A model generated the notes under the pieces. The model did not search any database and was not told where the DNA came from. It was given only the letters and a program-made list of their open reading frames with translations. 6,621 nt of DNA. Origin: an uncultured Erysipelotrichaceae bacterium (GTDB lineage Bacteria > Bacillota_I > Bacilli_A > RF39 > UBA660). The position numbers and the translations under genes were made by a program. The stretch spans positions 1 to 6,621 of the forward strand of contig CACXFY010000043.1 of the NCBI GenBank assembly GCA_902767005.1, in the 5' to 3' direction. Of the stretch, positions 1 to 5,556 are shown piece by piece; the first letter of the stretch is position 1, and each line of letters opens with the position of its first letter.

Positions 1-140
1 ATCCACAAGCTAAAATAGAAAAAATGATGGAAGAAGCAAATAATTTATATCAATCAGGAGATGCTGCTGGTGCACAAGCACTTTATGAACAAATAAGTAT
101 AGAAAATGAAAAATTAAAGGAACAACAATTAGTAAAATAG
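1..140 (+). CDS. C-terminal tail of an unrecognised helical protein (5' truncated)
   Basis: An open frame enters from the left edge (first full codon at base 3) and stops at TAG 138-140, leaving 45 residues. The tail is charged and rich in Glu, Lys, Gln and Ala. It includes ANNLYQSGDAAGAQALYEQ, which looks like one TPR-type helical hairpin, followed by a probable coiled-coil end. I do not recognise the family and assign no function. Two in-frame ATGs at 24-29 could start a 38-residue protein, but only A-rich sequence without a Shine-Dalgarno precedes them, so a truncated longer gene is more likely. The stop lies 24 nt before the metalloprotease start with no terminator between, so the two are probably co-transcribed. 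Confidence 0.7.
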   Translation, partial: PQAKIEKMMEEANNLYQSGDAAGAQALYEQISIENEKLKEQQLVK

Positions 141-164
141 GAAAGATAAGAGAGGAGAATAATT

Positions 165-1232
165 ATGAGTTATAGAGCCAAGATGTCTTTAGCTAAATTT
201 TTATTCTTTGTCTCTTTTTGTTTGATGATAATTGGATTAATATCATCTATTAGTGAGACTACACATATTAACTTAGAGGATTTAACACCACTTAGTAATG
301 ATGGAGAAGAAATACATATTACTACTTCAGATAGAAGTCCTATTCATACTGGTGATTCTTATAGTGAACAGATAACTAAGGATAATAATCCAAAAACTGA
401 TAATGGTAATCAGACTAATAATACACCAAAACCTAATACTAATACACCGAAGCCTAATACTAATACACCAAAGCCAAATACAAATAACAATAATAATAAC
501 AATAATAACAATAATACAAAACCTAATGTAGTAATTACTCCAGTTGCTGATCCAAATAATACATTAAGAAATAATATTCAAAATACTTATGGCATTACTA
601 TTAAATATGGTAGTGAAACAAATGGCTATAGTGTTGGTGGTTTATCTACTGTGCCTATGTCTAACAGTGCCAGTATTAATTCAGCATTAAACAATTTAAA
701 TAATTGTTTAAGTAGATATCCTAGAGGATTCTTTCAAGAAATGAAGAATGGTGGAATACCTTTAACGGTATATTTAATTAGTCATTATTCACAAACAGGA
801 GTTACAGGAGTAACAGATTCTAATTATAGTAGAGCAATTATTTCGATAGCTTGTGATTATTCATTTCCAGAAAGTTTTCATCATGAAATATTTCATTATA
901 TAGAAAGATATATTAATAAATATGGTGGATTCTTTAATAACTGGAATAGATTTAATCCACCAGGTTATACTTATAATAATATTAATTCAAACTTATCATA
1001 TACGCGTAATGGTTATAATCCAGATTCATATTTTGTAAATAACTATGCACAGACAGATGCTGCTGAAGATAGAGCTTCAACATTTGAATATATGACAGCT
1101 AATTATAAAGCTTCTTGTATGAATTATGGTAAACCAATATATAATAAAGCAAGTGAAATGGCTGCTTATATTCAGAACTATTTTAATACGGTAAATTCTG
1201 GTACTACAGAGTTTTGGGAAAGATACTTGTAA
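165..1232 (+). CDS. Membrane-anchored HExxH zinc metalloprotease with low-complexity spacer
   Basis: This 355-residue protein has a basic start and a hydrophobic segment at about residues 9-29. No convincing signal-peptidase site or lipobox follows, so it is probably an N-terminally anchored extracellular enzyme. Residues 30-86 are polar, 87-107 are three TPKPNTN heptads and 107-117 are eleven Asn, together a flexible spacer that could span the wall. The catalytic part (about 130-355) contains HEIFH at 240-244, where H240 and H244 are predicted zinc ligands and E241 the catalytic base. AAEDRASTFEYM at 299-310 follows, with E301 the likely third ligand, a gluzincin arrangement. The layout (HExxH, about 60 residues, Tyr-rich stretch, then the Glu helix) recalls the M34/anthrax lethal-factor-like fold, but that is inference. 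The start is set by AGAGGAG at 151-157, 7 nt before the ATG. The substrate is unknown. It is followed 11 nt later by the Nudix gene. Confidence 0.85.
   Translation: MSYRAKMSLAKFLFFVSFCLMIIGLISSISETTHINLEDLTPLSNDGEEIHITTSDRSPIHTGDSYSEQITKDNNPKTDNGNQTNNTPKPNTNTPKPNTNTPKPNTNNNNNNNNNNNTKPNVVITPVADPNNTLRNNIQNTYGITIKYGSETNGYSVGGLSTVPMSNSASINSALNNLNNCLSRYPRGFFQEMKNGGIPLTVYLISHYSQTGVTGVTDSNYSRAIISIACDYSFPESFHHEIFHYIERYINKYGGFFNNWNRFNPPGYTYNNINSNLSYTRNGYNPDSYFVNNYAQTDAAEDRASTFEYMTANYKASCMNYGKPIYNKASEMAAYIQNYFNTVNSGTTEFWERYL
423..515 (+). repeat. In-frame TPKPNTN heptad repeat and poly-Asn triplet tract
   Basis: Three consecutive 21-nt units encode TPKPNTN (bases 423-485, residues 87-107). They run into eleven AAT/AAC codons (483-515, residues 107-117). 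The units differ at third positions, for example AAA/AAG for Lys and CCA/CCG/CCT for Pro, so they are not freshly copied. The repeat is an in-frame spacer between the membrane anchor and the protease domain. Triplet and 21-nt length changes here would keep the frame. Confidence 0.9.
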
Positions 1233-1236
1233 AGGA
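1231..1236 (+). promoter_or_regulatory. Shine-Dalgarno that sets the Nudix start
   Basis: AAAGGA lies 7 nt before ATG 1244. It directly follows the protease stop codon (1230-1232). This favours ATG 1244 over the in-frame TTG at 1214, which sits inside the protease gene with no comparable site in front of it. Confidence 0.75.
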
Positions 1237-1243
1237 TGTTAAT

Positions 1244-1765
1244 ATGAGAAAACTAATAATAAATGATGATAACTTAAAGAAAGATGAAATAGATTTTACT
1301 GTTACTAGAGTTAAAGGTATTATTATTAATAGTAGAGGAGATATATTACTTTGTCATAATAATAATACTTATCAATTACCTGGTGGACATGTTGATGAAA
1401 ATGAAACATTAGAGTCTTGTTTAAAAAGGGAAATAAAAGAAGAAACAGGTATAGATGTTAAATTAAATTATCCACCTATAATGGAAATAATTACTTATGA
1501 TAGTAATTATTTTAATACTGGTAAAAAAGTAGAAAGTAAGATTTATTATTTTAGAGTAGATTGTGATGAAGAACCTAATTTTAGTGAGACAAATTATGAT
1601 GAATTAGAGTTAGAAACAGACTTTAATTTGTTTTATATAAATGGTTCTAACATGTCACTATTCTTGAAAAAATGCTTAGATGATGGTAGTATAGATAGTA
1701 GTATTGGAAGAGAAATGCTTCTAGTATTTGAAGAATATGAAAAAGTATATGGAGGTCGAGAATGA
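1244..1765 (+). CDS. Nudix hydrolase
   Basis: This 173-residue cytoplasmic protein carries a complete Nudix box at residues 48-70. The pattern Gx5Ex7REUxEExGU is met exactly: G48, E54, R62-E63, E66-E67 and G69-I70. Those glutamates bind the divalent metal used to hydrolyse a nucleoside diphosphate linked to another group. The first strands (about 18-47) end in YQLPGGHVD, a standard lead-in to the box. Residues 105-173 are acidic and give no clear substrate clue. The size is normal for a single-domain Nudix enzyme, and no specificity can be read from the sequence. The last four bases overlap the galE start (ATGA), so the two are probably translationally coupled. A nucleotide-sugar or housekeeping substrate is possible but is inference from the neighbour only. 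Confidence 0.92.
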   Translation: MRKLIINDDNLKKDEIDFTVTRVKGIIINSRGDILLCHNNNTYQLPGGHVDENETLESCLKREIKEETGIDVKLNYPPIMEIITYDSNYFNTGKKVESKIYYFRVDCDEEPNFSETNYDELELETDFNLFYINGSNMSLFLKKCLDDGSIDSSIGREMLLVFEEYEKVYGGRE

Positions 1766-2769
1766 AAGTATTAGTAACTGGTGGTCTTGGTTATATAGGA
1801 AGTCATACTTGTTGTTCATTACTTGATGGTGGATATGATGTAGTGGTACTTGATAATCTATCTAATTCTAAGATTGATGTTAAAGATAAGATAAAGGAAA
1901 TAACTGGTAAAGATATTATATTCTATGAAGGGGATATGATAGATAGAAGTTTATTAGAAGAAATATTTAACAAAGAGAAGATAGATGCGGTTATAGATTT
2001 TGCAGCTTATAAAGCAGTTGGAGAAAGTGTTAGTAAGCCAGTCGAATATTATATGAATAATGTATCTACTGTATTAGTATTATTAGATACTATGAATAAA
2101 TATAATATTAAGAAATTAGTATTTAGTAGTAGCGCTACTGTATATGGAGATCCTGAAAGAGTTCCTATTAAAGAAACTGATAAGATTGGTGGTACTACTA
2201 ATCCATATGGAACAAGTAAGTTGTTTGTTGAACAAATACTTAAAGATTTATATAAATCAGATGATACTTGGGATATTGCTATTCTTAGATATTTTAATCC
2301 AATAGGTGCTCATGAATCAGGATTAATTGGAGAAGATCCTAAAGGTATTCCAGCTAATTTAATGCCATTTATTGCAAAAGTTGCTAATGGAGAATTAGAA
2401 TGTTTAAATGTATTTGGAAATGATTATAATACTCCAGATGGTACTGGAGTTAGAGATTATATTCATGTAGTTGATTTAGCTGAAGGACATATTAAAGCAT
2501 TAGAAAAACTTGATAAAGAGGGAAAAGGTTTATATATTTATAATTTAGGTACTGGAGTTGGTTATTCAGTGTTAGATATTATTAAGGCATTTGAAGCTGC
2601 TAATAATATTAAAGTAAATTATAGAATAGCTGAGAGAAGACCTGGTGATATTGCAGAATGTTATGCTGATCCTAGTTTGGCTTATAAGGAATTAGGATGG
2701 AAAACAACTAAGAGTATTGAAGATATGTGTAGAGATGCTTATAATTTTGTAGTCAAAAATAGTAAATAA
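1762..2769 (+). CDS. galE: UDP-glucose/UDP-galactose 4-epimerase (possible UDP-GlcNAc activity)
   Basis: This 335-residue cytoplasmic enzyme of the extended short-chain dehydrogenase family interconverts UDP-glucose and UDP-galactose using bound NAD. The Rossmann motif is TGGLGYIG (residues 6-13). The catalytic residues S124 (in SSSATVYG), Y149 and K153 (YGTSK) fall at the same numbers as in E. coli GalE. RYFNP with N179 and GTGVRDYIHV (227-236) are also family-typical, and the length is normal (E. coli 338). At the position equivalent to E. coli Tyr299, in RRPGDIAECYAD, this protein has Cys300. Human GALE has Cys there, and a small residue at this site permits UDP-GlcNAc/UDP-GalNAc epimerisation, so dual specificity is predicted. 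GGAGGT at 1751-1756, inside the Nudix gene, is 5 nt before the ATG. The gene is the last of its unit and is followed by a terminator. Confidence 0.96.
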   Translation: MKVLVTGGLGYIGSHTCCSLLDGGYDVVVLDNLSNSKIDVKDKIKEITGKDIIFYEGDMIDRSLLEEIFNKEKIDAVIDFAAYKAVGESVSKPVEYYMNNVSTVLVLLDTMNKYNIKKLVFSSSATVYGDPERVPIKETDKIGGTTNPYGTSKLFVEQILKDLYKSDDTWDIAILRYFNPIGAHESGLIGEDPKGIPANLMPFIAKVANGELECLNVFGNDYNTPDGTGVRDYIHVVDLAEGHIKALEKLDKEGKGLYIYNLGTGVGYSVLDIIKAFEAANNIKVNYRIAERRPGDIAECYADPSLAYKELGWKTTKSIEDMCRDAYNFVVKNSK

Positions 2770-2797
2770 AAGAATTATCCAACATAATTCTTTTTTT
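2768..2797 (+). terminator. Intrinsic terminator after galE
   Basis: AGAATTAT (2771-2778) pairs perfectly with ATAATTCT (2784-2791) around a 5-nt CCAAC loop. The stem can extend through A2768-A2770 into the T run. Seven T residues (2791-2797) complete the intrinsic terminator. It starts at the galE stop codon and closes the first transcription unit. Confidence 0.85.
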
Positions 2798-2838
2798 GTA
2801 AAATTTAGTAAACATATTTTTTTTATAAAAAAAGTTTA

Positions 2839-2854
2839 ATAGCATATATGCTAT
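2839..2854. promoter_or_regulatory. 16-bp perfect palindrome overlapping the pilin-gene promoter (candidate operator)
   Basis: ATAGCATATATGCTAT is a perfect palindrome. It covers the region just upstream of the -10 element plus its TG extension, and its last three bases enter TATAAT. A dimeric regulator bound here would compete with RNA polymerase. No regulator is encoded nearby, and part of the symmetry comes from the -10 sequence itself, so operator function is inference. Confidence 0.4.
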
Positions 2855-2857
2855 AAT
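2849..2857 (+). promoter_or_regulatory. Extended -10 promoter for the pilin-like gene
   Basis: TGCTATAAT matches the extended -10 consensus TGnTATAAT exactly, 18 nt before the ATG at 2876. No good TTGACA-like -35 lies at the expected spacing. Instead a long A/T-run region (about 2800-2838) could act as an UP-like element. Transcription would start near 2864, giving a leader of only about 12 nt. Confidence 0.7.
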
Positions 2858-2863
2858 CATAAT

Positions 2864-2870
2864 AGGTGAT
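2864..2870 (+). promoter_or_regulatory. GGTGAT-type Shine-Dalgarno near the transcript start (pilin-like gene)
   Basis: AGGTGAT is complementary to the AUCACCU part of the usual 16S rRNA 3' end and lies 5 nt before ATG 2876. It nearly coincides with the predicted +1, so the ribosome site would sit at the very 5' end of the message. Confidence 0.6.
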
Positions 2871-2875
2871 AGTCT

Positions 2876-5500
2876 ATGAAGAATAAAGGGTTTACTCTAG
2901 TAGAATTGTTAGTCACAATTAGTATTTTAGGAATTCTTACTGTGATTGCAATACCAACATTAAGAGCTTTACAAACTAGTAATGCTAAAACGCAATATGA
3001 GAGTTATAAGAAATCGCTTAATGTAAGTGGTAAATTATATAATGATTCTTATAGTGATGATTTGTTTGGTCAAGCTGAGTATGGTTGTCAAAGAGTAGAA
3101 TTAACGGAACTTATGTATAAAAAAGTTGCGAAGGATATTGAATTAAAAGATGTTACTTGTAATATTAAAACAAAAGATTCTTTTGTTTTAGTTAGAAAGT
3201 TTAATAAAGAATATAAGTATGGTAGTTTCTTATATTGTGAGAATAATAATCATGTAGAACAATATTCTGATAAAGATTATGATGTGGAATTAACTTCGTG
3301 TGTAAATGATAGTGGTGCTCCTACTGTAACAGTAAATGTTGTTGAGCCTAAAGATGAATCTGGTTCTGCTGATGAAAGGTATGCTAAAAATAAAAGTGCA
3401 ATTATAGTTTTATCTGATAATTATGGTTTTACTGCTAATCAATCAGTAAAATATGCTTGGAGTACTGCTTCTACGGCATCTTCAGTAGCAGCTAGTTCTT
3501 GGAAGACTTATAAGTATAATAATGCAGTTAAGAAATCTACTGGTGGTTTAGTTACATTAAAATCAGCATCTCTTAATATGCCAGATAATACTACTGGAAA
3601 ATATTATTTATATGTTACTCCAGTAAAGGTACAAAATATTTTAAATAATAGTTTTACAGAAACACAAAGATTTGGTCCATTTAGATTTGACCATACGGCA
3701 CCTGGTTGTGGACAAATAACTGTAACTCCTAGTATAGCTAATGGTGCTGCTAGTAAAACACTTAGTTTTGCATTTACTTATGCATCAGCATTAGATGATT
3801 TAAAGACTTTTAAATTCCAATTATCTTATGATAATGGATCACATTGGGAAACAGCTTTTATTGCTAACCAAAAGACTACAACTTCTTATACGGTTACTAA
3901 AGATGGAAGAATTAAATATAAAATTACTGATTTAGAGGACTTTGCTCTTAATAAAACTAATGAATGTTCTGCGTCTAGTGGTACTTATATAAGAGATAAT
4001 GTTGCTCCAGTATGTACATTAACTGGACCAGCTTCATTAAATTATAATGCTGTTGGTAGTTATACATATACATGTACGGATGCATTAAGTGGAATTTCTT
4101 CTAAGACATTAGCAAGTTCTAACTTTTCTTTAAGTAAATTGTCTTGGGATAGTGTTAGTGGAGCTTCTGCTGTTACTAATGGATTTAAATATACTGTTAA
4201 AGCTAAAGCAACAGGTTCTAGTGGTAATGCTACTATTACTGCTAATGAAGGAGTATTTGTAGATAAGGCTGGTAATAAGAGTAATAAAGTAACAGCTACT
4301 ACAGCTTTGAAAAAGGCTCCAGTTGCTGCTCCAACAAATTCTTATTGTAAGAGTGTTACATATACAGGTAGTAGTCAGACTTTAACTAAAACTCCTGGTA
4401 CAGGTTATACATTTAGTGGTAATACAGGTACTAATGCTGGTAGTTATAATGTTACTGCAACATTAAAGGCAAATTATGTGTGGAGCGATGGAACAACTGC
4501 CGCTAAGAAATTTACTTGTACTATTGCAAAAGCTAAAACAGCAAAAACAGGTAGTTGCTATGGAAGAACATATAATGGTAGTTCGCAAACTTTAATGGGT
4601 GGTGGATCATATGTTTCATATTCTGGTAATACTAGAACAGCAGCTGGATCACAAACTGTAACAATTAAATCTGATTCTAACCATACATTTAGTGATGGAG
4701 CTACATCTAAGACAAAATCATGTTCAATAGCTAGAGCTAAATCAGCAACAACAGGTAATTGCTATGGAAGAACATATAATGGTAATTCACAAACTTTAAT
4801 GGGTGGTGGATCACACGTTTCATATACTAATAATACTAGAACAGCAGCTGGAAACCAAACTGTAACAATAACTGCTGGTTCTAACTATGCATTTAGTGAT
4901 GGAACTACATCTAAGACAAAATCATGTTCAATAGCAAGAAAGAAGTCAGCAACAACAGGTTCTTGTAGAAGTAATTTAAAATATAATGGTAGTAATCAGA
5001 CATTGGCTTCAGGAGGAGCAAATGTAACATATTCTAATAATAGTCAAAAAGGTCCTGGAACATTTACTGTTGGAGTAACTGCTAAGTCAAATTATGCATT
5101 TAGTGATGGAACTACATCTAAGTCATTGAGATGTACAATTTCACAATCTTGTCCTGGTCCAGCAGAAGTTAGTGGTAGTTCAGGAACTAGCGCAATTCCT
5201 TCACAATACTCAGTAATAATTGAAGGAAAACAAAAATCAGGTACATGTAATGTTCAATATCGTTGTCACATACATGTAAATCAAGGCCATTTCTGGGGAT
5301 CATTCTTACAAACAGGAAACTTTGGTGGTGGTTGTACTCTTAATGGTCCAGGTGATTATTGTTGGTCAGACTGGTATACAGTTTCTGCGTCATGTGGTCA
5401 AAGAAAATCAATTACTTGTTCAGCTGGATACTATCGTAGTGGTGGTGGTCAAGTTTATGCGGAAGCTACAGTATCAATTACACCACAGAGTGGTTGTTAA
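2876..5500 (+). CDS. Giant type IV prepilin-like surface protein with Ig-like and MBG-like repeats
   Basis: An 874-residue protein. Residues 1-29 are a prepilin leader: MKNKG, predicted cleavage after G5, mature F1, the conserved Glu at mature position 5 (E10), a hydrophobic helix and Pro at mature position 22 (P27). Residues 30-146 form a small pilin-like head with C71, C95, C121 and C142. Three beta-rich modules follow (about 147-272, 273-375, 376-478), with linkers of the D-x-x-A-P type (DHTAP, DNVAP) common between bacterial Ig-like domains. Four tandem repeats (484-758) resemble MBG-type domains, each with a YTGSSQTL-like start, a W/F-SDG motif and a closing C-x-I. Residues 759-874 are a Cys-rich cap ending in C874. 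There is no LPxTG motif. Ordinary type IV pilins are roughly 130-200 residues, so this is a pilin anchor fused to an adhesin-like stalk. It probably acts at the cell surface in a pilus or membrane-held. It has its own promoter and terminator, and no assembly ATPase, peptidase or platform gene is in the window. Confidence 0.88.
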   Translation: MKNKGFTLVELLVTISILGILTVIAIPTLRALQTSNAKTQYESYKKSLNVSGKLYNDSYSDDLFGQAEYGCQRVELTELMYKKVAKDIELKDVTCNIKTKDSFVLVRKFNKEYKYGSFLYCENNNHVEQYSDKDYDVELTSCVNDSGAPTVTVNVVEPKDESGSADERYAKNKSAIIVLSDNYGFTANQSVKYAWSTASTASSVAASSWKTYKYNNAVKKSTGGLVTLKSASLNMPDNTTGKYYLYVTPVKVQNILNNSFTETQRFGPFRFDHTAPGCGQITVTPSIANGAASKTLSFAFTYASALDDLKTFKFQLSYDNGSHWETAFIANQKTTTSYTVTKDGRIKYKITDLEDFALNKTNECSASSGTYIRDNVAPVCTLTGPASLNYNAVGSYTYTCTDALSGISSKTLASSNFSLSKLSWDSVSGASAVTNGFKYTVKAKATGSSGNATITANEGVFVDKAGNKSNKVTATTALKKAPVAAPTNSYCKSVTYTGSSQTLTKTPGTGYTFSGNTGTNAGSYNVTATLKANYVWSDGTTAAKKFTCTIAKAKTAKTGSCYGRTYNGSSQTLMGGGSYVSYSGNTRTAAGSQTVTIKSDSNHTFSDGATSKTKSCSIARAKSATTGNCYGRTYNGNSQTLMGGGSHVSYTNNTRTAAGNQTVTITAGSNYAFSDGTTSKTKSCSIARKKSATTGSCRSNLKYNGSNQTLASGGANVTYSNNSQKGPGTFTVGVTAKSNYAFSDGTTSKSLRCTISQSCPGPAEVSGSSGTSAIPSQYSVIIEGKQKSGTCNVQYRCHIHVNQGHFWGSFLQTGNFGGGCTLNGPGDYCWSDWYTVSASCGQRKSITCSAGYYRSGGGQVYAEATVSITPQSGC
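4325..5149 (+). repeat. Four tandem ~204-nt coding repeats (MBG-like domains)
   Basis: The units are R1 4325-4534 (residues 484-553), R2 4535-4738 (554-621), R3 4739-4942 (622-689) and R4 4943-5149 (690-758). R2 and R3 match at 53 of 68 residues and share exact DNA runs: 31 nt at 4701-4731 and 4905-4935, and 26 nt at 4555-4580 and 4759-4784. R3 and R4 share an exact 30-nt run (4886-4915 and 5093-5122). R1 is the most diverged. The pattern points to stepwise tandem duplication inside the gene. Each unit contributes two cysteines 55-57 residues apart. Confidence 0.9.
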
Positions 5501-5501
5501 T

Positions 5502-5533
5502 AAAATAGAATCTATTATAGATTCTATTTTTTT
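5502..5533 (+). terminator. Intrinsic terminator after the pilin-like gene
   Basis: AAAATAGAATCT (5502-5513) pairs perfectly with AGATTCTATTTT (5519-5530). One further A-T pair leaves a 3-nt loop. Seven T residues run from 5527 to 5533. The hairpin begins 1 nt after the TAA stop at 5498-5500, and the next promoter starts at its last T. Confidence 0.9.
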
Positions 5534-5541
5534 GTTATAAT
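5533..5541 (+). promoter_or_regulatory. Extended -10 promoter for the ABC transporter genes
   Basis: TGTTATAAT matches TGnTATAAT exactly, 15 nt before ATG 5557. The place where a -35 box would lie (about 5513-5518, TATTAT) is the loop region of the preceding terminator and matches the consensus poorly, so the promoter must rely on the extended -10. Transcription would begin near 5548. Confidence 0.65.
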
Positions 5542-5547
5542 GGAATT

Positions 5548-5553
5548 GGTGAT
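5548..5553 (+). promoter_or_regulatory. GGTGAT Shine-Dalgarno at the transcript start (ABC ATPase)
   Basis: GGTGAT lies 3 nt before ATG 5557 and at the predicted +1. It uses the AUCACC part of the anti-Shine-Dalgarno, as at the pilin-like gene. The spacing is shorter than usual if counted from its end, but it is normal for a site shifted toward GGTGAT. Confidence 0.55.
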
Positions 5554-5556
5554 TTT

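Noticed and set aside
192..251. Possible lipoprotein signal at Cys19 of the metalloprotease.
   Set aside because: The residues before it (V-S-F) do not fit a lipobox because Phe is at -1, and Cys19 lies in the middle of the hydrophobic segment.
423..515. The regular 21-nt repeats could suggest a CRISPR array or an intergenic repeat.
   Set aside because: They are contiguous, in-frame codons for TPKPNTN and Asn without unique spacers.
1214..1243. A TTG start would extend the Nudix protein by 10 residues into the protease gene.
   Set aside because: ATG 1244 has a good Shine-Dalgarno 7 nt upstream, whereas TTG 1214 has none and lies inside the upstream coding sequence.
1763..1765. Possible Mycoplasma-type code with TGA read as Trp, given the A+T-rich Mollicute-like look.
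   Set aside because: All 12 Trp in the complete genes are TGG, no in-frame TGA occurs, and the only TGA is the Nudix stop in the ATGA overlap. Read-through there would add only three residues, so this single stop is not decisive by itself.
2798..2838. An A/T-run segment that might fold as a second terminator.
   Set aside because: The possible pairing is interrupted by mismatches and has no clean stem; it is better read as A/T-rich sequence upstream of the promoter.
5150..5500. Sortase-type C-terminal anchor on the large pilin-like protein.
   Set aside because: There is no LPxTG-like motif, hydrophobic tail or basic end; the protein ends in a Cys-rich domain.
5322..5540. A 72-residue + strand open frame at the end of the pilin-like gene.
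   Set aside because: It lies almost wholly inside the pilin-like gene in another frame, its Val-rich product is a by-product of GGT-rich codons, and it runs through the terminator.
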